Below are positions 14,401 to 29,400 of a stretch of DNA of 64,000 bases, piece by piece (position 1 is the first letter of the stretch; every line of letters begins with the position of its first letter). This DNA is from Agelaius tricolor (taxonomy: Eukaryota; Chordata; Aves; Passeriformes; Icteridae), in NCBI GenBank assembly GCA_023055355.1, contig JALJCS010000001.1, positions 25,977,881 through 26,041,880 on the forward strand, written 5' to 3'. The position numbers were made by a program, and so were the translations under genes. The notes under the pieces were generated by a model. It made no database searches, was not told the DNA's origin, and worked only from the letters and a program-made list of their open reading frames with translations.

Positions 14401-17400
14401 GATCTGCCTGCACAGCTCAACTTCAGGGTCAATGCCAAAATTGGTTAAAACTTGTATTAAAAACAGAGTAAGTTGTCCATCCTCTACCTGGAAAGCATTT
14501 CTGTGAGTTGCACGAAGCCAGCATATGCCAATTCAAATGCACCCCTGTGCCTTGATTGCAGCAGATGATGTTTAAAGTAATCACCAATATTTTTAACCTA
14601 AAAAAAGAAAAAAAATTACTAAGCCATCTGAAATTACATACACGTAATTTATTTATATATGCAAAATATTTTGCAGTTCAAAGCAACAATCCTCCCCCTG
14701 GTTGGAAGGGTCACTGGTACAAGCAAAAAGCAGCTAGAAGTCCTATAATAAACACCCACTTACTGTAATGATAACAAATATTATTTATTTAGGGGTAGTT
14801 CTGTGTTCTTTCAAAAAGTCCAAAATATAAAGGACATGAAATTGGTTATTTGTCTGTGATGGACATAACTCAGATTTTAAGAGAAGAAAGGGACAACTCT
14901 AATTTTCAGGGGAAACAAATGCAGATTCCTTCTTGTTTGCCTAAACTCTTGCTAAAAACACCAAAGAAAATGTCAACTAAAGCACAACAGCAGAAAAAAA
15001 AATCTTAAACTATTTAAGATATGAAATTCAAATTCCAAAAATTGTACCAAAGGGAAACAAATCTACATTAGATTAGGTAATACATATATAAATAGCAATT
15101 TCTAACATTCCAGAATTCTGCATAATTGCTGTTGACTATTAGAAACAATTTTAAAATGAAGATCATGTTGGAATGTGAGCTATTTTTAAAAGCATTAAAA
15201 TTGTAAATGAGATACCTAAATTTTCACTTGTAGTTTATTTTCTAGAGCTCTATTAAAACACAAAGTTTTTAAATCTGTTTGGAAGTTTACAGATCCACAT
15301 AATCTCATTCCAGAAGGTTAGGCTGTCTTTTAATAGGGTTTTTTTTTTTAATTCTCATCAACTTTTAAGGTCTAAATCCAACTTCCCACTTAATTTGTTT
15401 ACAATGCATAGCACATACTTAATGCCCTTATGCAAAATTTACTTCAGAAGTCTTTCCTAGAAGTTCTCCAGTAAAAGTTTCTTTAAACCTTTATATAAAA
15501 CTATGCATAAAATCACATCAAGTTACTTATAAAATTTTGCTTGTTCTGTTACTTATACAATTGCTCTAATACTTTAATAGCCTGACAAGTAATTTAGTTG
15601 TCAGGGAAGTTAATGTCATATCTACCTTTATGGTTTTTCAACCTCCTGTTAAGTAATTTGTAGCACCCAAGCAATGAGATTGCAATAATTAAAAAACAAT
15701 AAATCTGAGACCATCTACATATTATTTCCTGCAGCTAAAACTTACCTAATGTGAAACACACAATAACTGGAGATATGGAGATATCTAAAAAAGTTATTTC
15801 TGAGTAGATTTTAAGGTAGCTTATGTAGCCACAGGGTTTCATTTCAGCTTTCTAGTCCAAAAAAGAGCAGTAAGTGCCCTTTATTCATAAGGAACTGACC
15901 CACAGACAGGGCAATTCTCCAGGTGTGTAAACAAAACCAAATCAAGAAATCCATACATATGTAAACCAATTTACCAGCCTGTCCCAGCACCACACTTAGA
16001 ATTCATATGAATTTTTTTTTTTTGGTCACATAACTTCCAACTTTACTATTTGTACTTCTGAGTTTCTTGCAACAGCCACGCTGACTAGAAGTTTGCATCA
16101 AACTGAACTCACAGGCTAGAAGCAGCACTACCATAACTCAGTTCTTGGTCAGAAAATTTAGACTATAACAGGTGAACCTTCCTAATTCAACAATGTACAG
16201 GGCCACACTTGCTGCTGAGGGCAAGAATCTGGGTATTCAAGATATAAATTCTCTCCAAGATGTTCCAAAAGTTTAATAGAGGCCAAGGGACAACTCAAGT
16301 CTTTACTTCTGCTGCCTGTTTCTTTTCACTGTGGCACACAGCTCTGGCAAGCTTATCTCCTAAAATTGTCTTAATTTTAATTGTCTTAATCTCATCTTCC
16401 TAGGTGAGATAAACAAGACTTTGAGGAAGAATTACATGTTCCTCCAGACTTGGAGCATTCATGATTTGCATGTCATATGACAAAAAAACCCACAGAATCT
16501 TTATTAGATGTTGTTCTGGTGGTTACATGATACTGTTTATATTGATTTCATTAACAGGCACAGTTCTGAGCCTGCCATCTCTGGACTTTTAGGATCAGAT
16601 GGAAAATGAAAAGTATGCATTTGGATAGAGAGATTCCTCCAGCCATACCCTGCACCTCCTATGTCTATTATTTCATAAGGCAAGGCCACCATGTAAAATA
16701 GCTGATGAGCAAACTCAACACTCCCTGTGATCTTTGGGGTGAATAAGTTATGACAGCATTGAACCCCTAAGGCACAATTCCATACAGTTACTGACCTAGA
16801 TGTGGAGCATGGTACAAGAGGAAGGTTTGCAACAGCCTGGCACATGCTGGCCAAGAGGTGCTACCAGATTTTTCTCAACAATTACTTAGCCTGGCTCAAG
16901 GCAAGCTGACCAAGGTTTCCCTCAAAGTTTCCCTCCTCTGTATTCTTAAATCTCTTCCAATAGTTCCGAAATGAAGAAAAAGAATGAGCAACTTGAAAGA
17001 AAGTTCTACATGAATAAGACTACAAAATCCAATTTGCTTATTTATCAACACTGATAAGTGTTTAATAAGTCTGAAGCCCTACCAGTTATGGCATTGACAT
17101 TTTTTGTCATTTCTGATTAAAACCTTCTTTTTTTGTACAAAACATGGTAATGAAAATTACAAGAAGTACAAAGAAAATGCCTACAGTCTTCTTTGGGTAT
17201 TTCCTTGCAAGCCTGAGGAAAATCAGGATTTCAAACTGACTTCTCATCCATTAGCATTCTTTTTCTGTTTTACAGGAATTATCTGAAGCATCAACAAGCT
17301 GAAGAGGTATCACTAGGAAAAGAAGGTATTTTTATAGAATCACAGAAAATCCTGAGCTGGAAGGGACCCACAAGGATCATGGACATCCAACTCCTTCCTT

Positions 17401-20400
17401 AAGAATGTATTATTTCTGAAAGAGCACCTATCAATGGCTGCTTTCCAAAAACAGAGATGCTGCAGTCAGAACTGACTCATTTTAAAACACCAATTCCTCT
17501 GTGACTTGGTGCAGATTAAGGAACATAATGGTGGAAATGCATATCTGTTCTCTCATCTGCCCTCCAGACCCCAGCAACAATACAAGCACAGCTGTTAACC
17601 AGATGAAAACATGAGCACTGGAGACAATACAAGAATAAAGACACCAACACTATTTCCATGGCACCACAACATTAGATAAGAAATAAAATCTGGAGTACAT
17701 AAAACTATGTTTTATTTTAAAATGTAAAGTTCTAACACCTATGGAAAAACTAAGAAACTGTTTGCTGTTGGAAAGAAAAAGATGTTAAAAACTAGTTGGT
17801 CTTTCATATTTCAGTCTTCTATGCAAACTGGTTTTGTTGAAACATATGTAAATGAAAAGGTCATCAATTAAACAGAAATTTAATAAACACAAAATATTTC
17901 CCAAATAAATGCCTGTGGTAATCTAATTTCTTGCAAACACTGAACTCAACGTTCTGCAAGAGATCCAGATGGCATAATGTTTCTGATCTCTCATATTAAA
18001 AAAAATCAGAGGAAAAAGATACAATCACATTGCATACAAATTATTCATAACAATGGATAGGAGGAAGACAAGACTAGCACTAGTCAGCATGTTTGACTTT
18101 CAGAACTCTTGAGTCTGATGCTAATTAAGGAAGAGCTTTAAGCAGAATCCCAGTATGTAGAGTTCAAAATGAGACAAGAGAGACTTTGAATAGGAAGTCA
18201 GTTTAGAAGATTTTTAGCAATTCGATTAGTGACTAACATATCCTGAGAGAGAGACAACAGAGAGGGTGGCAGGCAGGCACTGGTATCCCTAAACACATCA
18301 CACATCTCATAAATAACCCAAGACAATTAGGATGAATGAGTTTTTTAGTAATGTATAATAACTTCTTCATTTGTCTGTTTTTACAGATACCACTAGATCA
18401 AAACAGGACTGACAACCAAGTACAGCAAAGAAAACCCTTACACCATGGCAATTAAAAAGAAATTTAAAATGCACTTTTCCCAAACAGTACACAGATTTAA
18501 GGGAAAAAAATTCTGAAAACTGTCTTTGCCTCACCACCACCCAAGAAGAAATTGCATGTTCTATTATAAAAATTATTTCCCTACCTGTTCTACAGTAATC
18601 AACCCCTCTGAAGGTTCAGATGTAGTCTGTGAAGGCAAAAGTTTACACAGTGTCCCTAAGAGCAGGGACACTTCCTTCATGCTTCTCCAGCAACACACAA
18701 GAACCATTTGAGCTGTAACATCACATGCTTGTCTGTCTTTGCCTTAAAAACAAAAAGACAACAAATGCAGTAGTGTAACTCAAGGCTCTCAGATGCAGGT
18801 GTGCAATTTAAACTCCACTTAGCCTATCTTACAAAACACAATTAACTATGAAAAAATTTCTAAAGTTGCCTGCCCAAAAGATAATTTCATCTTGTTGACG
18901 CTAATTGCCTGCTCAACAGTTGCTTTACTTTCTTGCACTCGGAAAAGGCAGTAGCATAAAGATTTTGCCGGAGAAGTGCTGTTTTAAAGAGTCACAAGTG
19001 CTATTTACTCGCACCCGAGGCACAGAAGCAGGTACACCTCCGCAGGCAGGCATTCATTCCGCATCCATTCCCCATCCATCGCTCCCGGGCGGGCTCCGGG
19101 CGCCTCCCGAAGGAAGAAGCGTTTGTGACGCGCTGCCGCCACCTGGTGGCCACGGCGGCACTTGCACACGTTTGCCCCTTCTCGTGAAAAAAAAAACGTG
19201 CGGCCCCAAACACTTCCAACATAGGAAAAAGCAACCGGGGAAAGGAAGTTCAAAAACTTGCATAAATATTAAATTTCAAAATGTACGGATATTCTATAAA
19301 TTTATTCTGGCCCACACTAAAGATGCCAAAGTTTACAATTTCTTTATCGCTGTAAGGTTCAGTTTCATAGCTGCTATTCATTAAAACAGACAAATACTAC
19401 CTAACATTTTATCACTAGAATCTTTCAAGCTGAAGTTTCTGCTTATGCAATTTCATGCAGCAAGTTGTATTGCATGAACATAGTCTCCACTAGCCCCATG
19501 TACACTGGAGAGGAAAATCACAGTAACACTTCTCAACAAGAAATACATTAGCATTGCTTGATAGAAAAGGTGTTCAGGATTACCTGGCCAGCACAGTTAA
19601 GGCAACAGAGTCTAAGCCAATATCAAAATAACTGATTTTCACTTGTGTCTTAAGAGGGATTAACCCCAATCTTCCAGAAGTGAATTAGTTTATTGTGGGG
19701 GTGTTCACAGGGGTCCTAGGACCAGGGAAGAGACGAGAATCTGGCTCCATATTTCAGAAGTCTGGTTTATTATTTATGATATATATATTATATTAAAAGT
19801 AAATGATATATTAAAACTATACTAAAAGAATAGAAGACAGGATTTCATTAGAAGGCTAGCAAGAAAAGGAACAAGACTGGGATGAATAACAAAAGCTTAT
19901 GTCTGACAAAGAGTCAGAGCCAGATGGACTGTGATTGCCCATTAATTAGAAACAACCACATGAGACCAATCACAGATCCACCTGTTGCATTCCACAGCAG
20001 CAGATAATCATTGTTTACATTTTGTTCCTGAGGCCTCTCAGCTTCTCAGGAGAAAAAATCCTAAGGACAGGATTTTTCATAAAACATGTCTGTAACAGTT
20101 TTTACAGTCAAGTCCATGGATAACTAGCTTCTGAAGAACTAGAGGCAAGAACTAAAATGTTACACAAGCAAGTAGTTTCCAACTGATCATCCACATAAAA
20201 TGACTCCTCTATTAAAAATACCTTGATTTAATTACTTATATAGCCTTGGATTTACCTCTCATTTCCATGCAAATATTTTTCGTTGAGCTCTGGTCAGCCA
20301 GCTTTTCAGATTCTTCTTTGCAGTGTTCTTTCAGAATTTTTGCTTGCATAAAATAATCATTTGTGTCCTGTGGTTGTATCTCGTGCAGAATCATCTGCAG

Positions 20401-23400
20401 GCGATCTGCACTTTCTGCACATTAAACAAGAGGGGTATTTAAGATAGTTTTGTCTTCTACCTCCATTTCTTTAGACTGATGTAATTCATTTTGGGTGTAT
20501 AAGTACAGAAGAAAGCTATAAGCATTAAAAAAGAAAAACCACAAGGTTCTGTGGTGATTAGAATGATCAAGGAAAAAAAACTTAATTTACATCCCCTGGT
20601 TTGAAAGTGATGCAACTCTACAAATGTTTGTGGGTTTTTTAGTGAAGAAGTCAAGAAAACTTTATTAGAAATTAAAAGAGTGACCAAAACTTATGACATA
20701 AAATGAGAAGCTGAAAGGGAGGGGTGCTCAGTCTAGTTCTGAATGACTGCAAGACAGAGACCTTCAGGAGCATCAGATTAGAAAATAATTCTTTTGGGAT
20801 TCTGTTTGGTTCTTTACCTGGATCGCTGTCCATTGGAATAAGACCCTCTGGTGATGAGCTCTGTACTACTGGTGATACCACAGCAGAGAGGTTGTATGAC
20901 ATCAGAATGAGCCTGGTCACTATTTCCTTCCATTCAGACACCAGGGTCAAGTTACTTAAGGAAAAAAAGTCAAAATCACAACCAAAACACGACATAGATT
21001 AAAAATAATTTTATATTTAAAAGAAAGAACCAAAATTACAAACAATTCTGCAACAATATTTAGGAAAACTATAAATAGGGTAGAGATTGAAAAGTCTTAA
21101 GGCTGAGTGTACCACATAAAAAGGAAGTATCAAACACTGCAGCAGCCAGCAAGAGTTCTAAAAGCCACAGGTACATGATTGCCTTATAAATAATACTGCA
21201 CGATTTTCTATTCTCCTTAACAGCTGTTCTTCCACTGCACTTAAACATGGAGTTACAGCTTTCCATTTTAGTATGTTTTCCTTAAAATATGGAGTTACAA
21301 CTTATTTAGTATGTTTTACTTACTTGAAGGGTAACTGCTGCAAAGCCCCAGTTATACAGTGCACTCTCCCATACATGGGGAAGGATGCTGCTGCTTGAAG
21401 CAGAGACTTCTTGGCTTGGAATATTTCTTCTTCAACATTCACCAACAAAAGCTTGATAACTAAAATATTTTAAAACACAGATTTACATTGAACATTTCTA
21501 TACTGATTTTCTAAGAAACAAGTCTGGTTTAAGAAACAGGAATAAAACCTGTGTACACAACAATTCAGTGGAATATAAACAGCACTTTCCTTTATTATAC
21601 TCTTCCCTCTTGTCATTGAAATATGTTACCATTGATTTTCAGTTACCTAAACTCCAGCAATATTTGTTATAGTCAACTGAATCTGTCTCTCTGAACCAAA
21701 TGGCAGCTGTGAAAAGCACAGCCCACATCCTATGCTCAGGGACAATCCCACAGCTCACGATGAAGTCATAAGGAGTTACCTAGTCCATACTGCAAGTCAG
21801 GCTTCACACCCTTACAGCCACAATAATACAATGATGAGTACAGCAGAATATTAAAGATTGAAAGTTCACAATTATACATTTGAACTTTGTTTTCCACTAA
21901 GCAACCTGACCAATTTAAGGATACACGTGTCTATTTTAATTCTGTTTATAGCTTGTGACATCTCAGTGCCAGAATCAGAACAAATTGCAGATCCTAACGA
22001 GGAACCATGGACCACCACCAGCAGCAGATGCCCCAGAGCAATGAGACATGAGGTTACCCAGACATTTCCTTCACTTATGGCAACCACAGCCACATCTCAA
22101 AATTGTTATTTCACTGCATATCAAGAAAGGATTAACAGGCATCTGTAGAGAAGCCAAGAATGACACAAAAAAGTATAGAATAGTGAGTTTACTGCAAATT
22201 ATGTAAAATGTGTTATTACAAATAACGAACTTACGTATTTTAGTTTCACTGAAGATTACTTTAAGTAGAGAAAGCTTGGTTAACAAATTTGGCAAACCTC
22301 TCAGATTTAGAGCCCTGTCATCTTTCATCCAGGAGCACTAAACCAAACAAAAATATTCTGTATGTCAACAAAGCCTCATTACTGTGGGTGTGTATTTGCA
22401 GGACTGCAAATCACACAGAAGTATGGGGCCAGGTCAACAAAGCTCCAAGGAGCAGCATTGCAAACATCCAGTATTGAAACAAACACAAACTACAGCTACC
22501 TTCCCCCTGGGGGAGCGAGCTCTCAGGGGAAGCAGAGGGCTCTTCCCTGTACTTCACACACTCAGCTTCACCAGCTCACTGCTTGGGCCTCCACAGCACT
22601 TTCAAATGTCACTGGTCAAAATCATGACAAAAGCCATCTTATAGAATATTCAACAGCCTCAACACAAACAGGACTAGACTGAGATCTTACTAAAGAACAT
22701 GGCTTCTTAACAGCAAAATACAATATACTTAAAATCCTGTTAGAAATAAGCATCTCTTACTAAGCCTCTACCAAAAGCCTTATTGAAAAGCAGCAAACTT
22801 TCAACAAATATAAAAAAACCTTTCCCCAAAACCTCACCTGCCAAAGTGTTCTTCTCCACTGTACTCACTGATGTGTTCTCATCCAGCTGGGGGTTATGCT
22901 CAAGCCATTTTCCTAAACAAATGTGCTGCAGTCCTTTGTGATATACCAAAAAATTCAACAAATATGAAGCAGTGACACAATCATACGGCTTGGTGCTTGT
23001 GCTAAGATCAATCGCTGCTTGGAACAGAAGATCTAGATTTTCAGAACCCTAGAAAAAAAACCAAAGCAGTAATATTGCTCATTTAATTGAGCTTCCAGAT
23101 TGACTTAATTAGGCTTCTTACAACCCTGGAATCTGAGAACCTGCTTTTAATTAAGTTTGCTGGTACATATTTCTTGAGACACACTTCTTTTGTGCACTGA
23201 TGACCTTACACTCAAAACGTGCACATGCATGTATTTAGCAAGGATACAATTACATAGACATTGAGGATGGGGAAAGCCATTTATAAAGCAGTGTTCAATT
23301 ACACTGCACCTCACAGGAAATTTCTCTTCTCAAGTTAATGTGTTTTATTTGCTAATGGACATTAAAGAGAAGCACAGTTTACTTGGTAGCAGTATTTGTT

Positions 23401-26400
23401 CATCTGTACTAATGAATTTTAAAATAAATTTTCATCAAGTTATTACAGACAAATCAGCATCAATTCAAAGGGTAAAAATTGTGAGGAATGAAAAACCCAA
23501 TCAAATAACGAAACCTGAGATCAATTAGAAAGGAAAGGAAACAGGGAGCTGCATTTCCTAAAAGTACAAGAGTAACCAAGTCAAAATGCCTCAATCATTT
23601 ACAAAGAGAAGCCACAGCTAAGCCAAAGGCTTGCATTAACTATTTTTCGGACAGTTCACAGTCATACCCAAAGAACTTCCCAAACTCCTCCATCCATTAG
23701 TGAAACAAGCCTCCTTAGGCAAGGGCAGAAGCTGTATAAAATTATACAGAAGGTGTTGGTGATGAACACTGCTGCAGGCAACTTGGACTGGCTTCTAAGG
23801 CTCAGGATTCCTGCTCTGTACCTAACACAGGCACCTGGTATACTACAGAACATCCATCTTCCACAAAATTGCTCCCTCTAAACTCTTCAAGTTCATACCT
23901 GTAAATTCAATGCAACATCACGTAGTTTCATCAGAAGTCTAAATGCCAGAATTTTTACTTCCTCAAAAGTACTGGCAAAACACTGGATCAGAGTTTGGAC
24001 ACGAGCAGAATCCATCTCCTGATCCAGTTGGAAAACTTGTGCCTGGCCTGTTCAAAGAAATTAATGCCTTAGATAGTTGTGCTGTAACTCTTTCCAGAAT
24101 AAGCAGTCTCCTCACATTCTGCTTTGCTATACTAAAAGAAGCATTAAATTTTAGCCAAGTTATTATTTTAATATTATTTATCTTAATAGGTTTTAAAATA
24201 CCATATTTAACATTGTTAGGAATAAAAAAAGGCTTACCTTATTCAGAAAAATTACTCTTAGTAATACAGAAAGTAACTTGTTGCCAAAAACAGAATCCCA
24301 TTTACTCCCTTTAAATTTAGCATTAAAAAAACACTTTATTTAGTTTTGCTTAAAGACTCTTTTCCTGTAAGTATGTAATATTAGAAAATAATTTCTTTCA
24401 ATAAAGTGGTGGAAAGCTTCAGTGTATTTTGGCACTTGGTGTTTTGAGGTATTTTGTCATAGGAATAATCCCTTAAAATGTAAGCCATTACAATTTCTTC
24501 TGGTTTTAATTTTGGATATAAATGAGTTGTGAATTCTGGTGACTTGACTTAATGCTGTAAAGAAGGCAGAAATTTTAGGATGTAAACAACTGCACCATAA
24601 TACAGCACAGAATACAAGAGCTGAATTGCCTTTATAGAAATAATGTCCAATTTACAAAACCCTCAGCTGCTATTATAAACAACTGAGGATAAGTTTGTTT
24701 TTAAAAAAAACAGTAATAATAAACTACATACTTATAATAATAACATTGTGTTCATTAATCAAGGGGTTTTGAGAAATTATTTAGCAAGATGGCAATTGTA
24801 TTCCCTCTCAAAATCAACTTTAATATTAGACAACTAATGTCTTTAAAGAAAAGGTTATAATTTAGGACTGAAACATACTTTTATGTTGACCACGTGATCC
24901 AGAGACAAGATTTAGCGAGATTATCAATACTCCAAAGCTCTAAATACTTATTGAATTAAGATTGCCATAAAATCATTAAGAAAATTAAAAAAAACACCAG
25001 CAGATCATCGTTAACTGGATAATAAAACTGTCTTTTATTTAGCATAGTATCATGAGGATATGCTATATTTTTCAAACAAGAGTTTTTTTGAATTCAGCAT
25101 TTCAAGCTATCAAGATATATGAGCAGGAAAAAGGAGTGAAGTTACCAAATACATTGACACTTGTCCAGACATTTTCCTCATAATAAAGTAAATAAGCCTT
25201 CCTAAAAAACAGGCTATGCAATAAAATTTATAAATAATTTATAGAAGACATGCAACAGGCAATTATTAGCATTTACTTCAATATTCCTTTTTCCAAAAAA
25301 ACTTACCATCCTCCCTTGAGGTAAAACAAAAGCAATCCAGGAAATGCCATAGAAATAAAGGACTAAGAATACCCTTTTACTTTTACTTTGACAGAATCTG
25401 ACTAGCTGGCATAAAAGACACTTCTTCAATACCTTCCATTCCTACAGTCTATTAAAGTCTATAAATTAGACTTCTTACCTTTTGGAACAGAAAATATTTC
25501 TGCTATTGATTCCAAAATACTTAGTGCACAAAACCTGGTTGGGTGGGATGAACCAGGAAACAATACCTCAAAAAGTCTGGCACATACAGATGACATGAAA
25601 TCCTGGGGAAAAAAAATTGCAGGAAAAAAATTAAGACTGTTTATTTGCTGCCCTACAAAGAAAAGCCCAAGTAACTGAACTCAGGACATTCTGCTTTACC
25701 CCAAAAATTATGACTTTACAGTTAATTTTAAAAAAACAGGAAGCCAACATTCACAGTGCAGACAGAGTTTCTTGTTTCCTAGAGTACAGTGAAGGCTGGA
25801 CAATCATTTAGGTTTTTAAATACAACAGTTTCCTTTCCTCAGACCCACAAAAAGACAGCCATTGTATCTAATCCTGAAAATTAGCTGACCAAGAAAAGCA
25901 GAACTCAAGGAACAGATTGGCACAAAGATAGTGATGATGTGAGACTTTAAATAGGATAAAAAGGACAAATACAAAAGAAGTCTTCATGCTAAGGCTCTAG
26001 TCATTGATTCTCTCACTCACTGATTATTCTGGAAACCTAGAAAGAGACTGAAGCTCAACTGATCTCTATTTTAAGTCCCAGTAACACACATCATTTAAAG
26101 CTCACTACTAAATGGCCAACAGGACAGGACATTTGCCAAATTTTTTTTTTTTTTTGGATTGAGGGTCCATCTCCCGCCGTTCCTCACTTACTGCTGTTTC
26201 AATGCACATCACAGAGCAATCCCTCATAACCTTTACTGCTTTCAAACAAAATTTACCTTAAAGGCACCCTCCAAATATCAATGGGCATTCAGTTCATCAA
26301 TAACAGCATATTTAGTCAAAATAAACTTGCACAAGTGCATCAGAGTGGACAAGCTCCCCAGTACTGTTTGACTTTACAGGTTTTTTTCCTTCTGCACTGA

Positions 26401-29400
26401 ACTATTGCCTAACACACAGAGTACCTAACTTGCCCAGTGGTGTTCAGGAACAAAGAACTCCCAGAAGTGCTATCCCACCTCTATTACCTGCATCTCTAGC
26501 CGTCTACTTACTTTGTATTGCTGCAAAATCCTCAAAGGAGGCATTTTAGTTGACTTCTCAACTAACTCTTGCTTGGTTTTATTTTGCTCCAACTTATAAA
26601 GAACTTGAGAACTTTCTTGTATCCTGCAAAATAACTGTTAAAACAAAAGAAAACATAGGTGAGACAAGAATCATTGACATTGAAATCAGGGAAAGGTAGA
26701 TTTTTAGCTTATTTTCCAAATCACACTGCTTATAATTTTTAGGAAGTTTGCACACAGCATAACACAGAACCAATCCTTCTCTGTCCACTCCAAACCCAAG
26801 GTTTTGCTTCCTACCTCTCTTGTGACCCATTTCTTCTCTCCTCCCTCTACACCTCCAAAACCTTCTTCCATCTCCCTCCTTAAATTCATGCCAAGCCTCC
26901 TCCTCCTCCTGCCTCATTTTCTGTGGAACTGTGTTCATCTATAAAAAACTCAATGCAGATAACTTCTACAGCCTCAGTTTCTCTTAGAGTTTGACTCACT
27001 TCAGAAGTGCTTTCTCCACCTCTTTTGCTGACCATAAGTAGTATTTCCTCTCTTATCACACTCCCATCTAGCACGACTTTTCCATCTCATGCTCCTCAGT
27101 CTGCACCAGGTAAGAAAGGAAAGAGATGGGATTTCTCTTTTGGTTTTGTCAAACTGACATCCTCTCCTCCCTTCTCAAATTATTTATTTTCTCCTTCCAC
27201 ACTGCCTTCTTTTGCCATAAACATCTTCCAAGATGTTCCAATGCTCTTTATACATACATGGTTTCTCATTTTATCCCCATCCTTCTACCATGAGCTACAT
27301 GTGACCTTGGCAACTTCCACCAAACGGAGAGACCCATTCCCCTGCAGACTGTAATGGCACAATCACATCATAGTGAGTATTTTCCTACTTTGTTTTCCAG
27401 GTCAGTTTCTGAGGGTGATGAAGTGACTGAATTTGCCTGAGGTGTGACAAGTCCATGTAAGCACAGCTTTAGGCCCCAGCAAAGGCAACACAAGGCTCAC
27501 TGCTGATTCCAGGGCACGTTGCTTTGCTATTGGCAAAGCGTGCAGGTGCTGGCAGGTCAAGCAACACCCACCAACACCACTCATGAAGTTACCCTGCCTC
27601 TGCCACTTCATATTTTGTTTAAGCCATCCTTGTCTGTGATGACTTAACACCATTCAGTAAAGCATAAAGCATACTCCTGGCCTTAGAGGTTTTACTCCTT
27701 CCAATGAGCAACTTCCTAACATACTCATTATTTCCTTTAAAATGGTGTTATAACTAACATAGAAGGCACGTTAGACATTGCTCATAGTTTGAAATTACCT
27801 TTCTCAGCAGAGAAATGATCTGTTGCCTTACAGAAGGAGATTGGTTGTTCAAGTTGTACATCATAAAGAATTGAATTAGCTGCATTTCTTCCAGAGACAC
27901 AATTTCTGTAGTACGATGGGTTTCACAGAGCAAACCTAAAGCATCAATGCAAACCTGAAAGATGTTTAAAAGTTCACCACAAAAGAGTTACTGACACCTA
28001 TGATGACACCTTTGTTTTAATACAACACTAACACAATAACCAGGATCAAAGCAATTATTCTCATTTAAAAGATACATAAATGATTGTCCCTTTACCTGGC
28101 TGTGCTGATGAACTAGACCCTGTTTTATACACTCAGTAGATACAAGACCACTGCTCATGATATTTGAAAGGTCCAGATGTCCATGGGCCCTGGCTGTTCT
28201 CAAGCATGCCATTAATGCTCCAAGAGCTCCTCTAGTACTGCAAGAGCCTAAAGAAAATTAAAACCAGCACTAATTACTGTTTGATTAATAGAAGCAATGT
28301 ACTATTTGCAGTGCTCATCAGAAACTCCCAATACTTTCAACACGTGACCCACTCCTTTTTATTTCTACTCCATAAATCCCAAAAGATAGTGCTGCTATAG
28401 ATGAAACCAGTTCTAAATCCCAAAAAGCTTCATCTCAAATGTGACATATGACAAACAGACCTTGTGAGGTCTCACAAGCCATCATTTTAGAGTCCACTAA
28501 ATTACTTCAAAACAAGAGAATCATAAATCTTGTATCCACATATTTACAAGAAAAAACAATCTGTTACTGGGCACACCTGTGTAAGAAAGAAAATAGAAGT
28601 AGTAGGAGAAAATACAGAAACCTAACAAACCCTGGTAAAGAGAACCATATGGCACCCACAGAAGGATTTTGCTCATGGCACAGAGACACACTCATAATTA
28701 TTATGACTCTCACCTTGAAATACTAAGAGCAATAATAAGCAACTGGAATTTTTCTTCCAAATTAATTCTAGTAATAATAATAGACCAGAAATCATACAGT
28801 AACGATTTTTTTTAATCCAATCATAATTACAAATACAAAGTTTATTTTCTTACCCAGATTAGCATCTGCAGAGGCCTGAAGAATTCTTATCATGTAGCTC
28901 AGACTGTCAGGGTTACATTTGAGCAATTTTGGTAAATAGTAATCTATTATATAAGTAGTTTGGTCATGGTTCCCTTCACACAGTATTACCAGAAGAGGAG
29001 AAACCCAGATGTTGTGCCACTGGTCAATCCAGGTGCCTTCCTGAAAACTGGAAGTCAAATGGGCCTTGTGATTTGTAAACATGGTTTCCAGAAGATCACT
29101 GGCATAAGGTGCAAGAGACTGATCACTCATCACATCCAGAATCTGCAGTGGAATTGTTCTGTCCAACTGCAGTATATTTTCAGTGCCCACACATTCCACC
29201 AGAGAGCCAAGAGAAGTATATTTTCCTTTTACATGCCAGTCCAAGCTCAGTAAATGCTTTATCAGCCTTGCAAAGAATGGGTCTGATTTTCCATTGGATC
29301 CAGCAATGGTGGTTTGGTGTATCTGAAGAAGATTCTTGAAAATCAATTTGGTTTGGTGTCTGATGGCATCCAGAGGGTGGTCCCAGTGTGTATAAATGTA

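Larger units (their letters stand above)
7308..14487. other. 7.2-kb THADA intron
   Basis: There are no exons or genes in this stretch. It contains the two copies of a short dispersed repeat (10331-10400, 13156-13230) and an A-rich low-complexity tract near 13767-13800. Confidence 0.6.
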
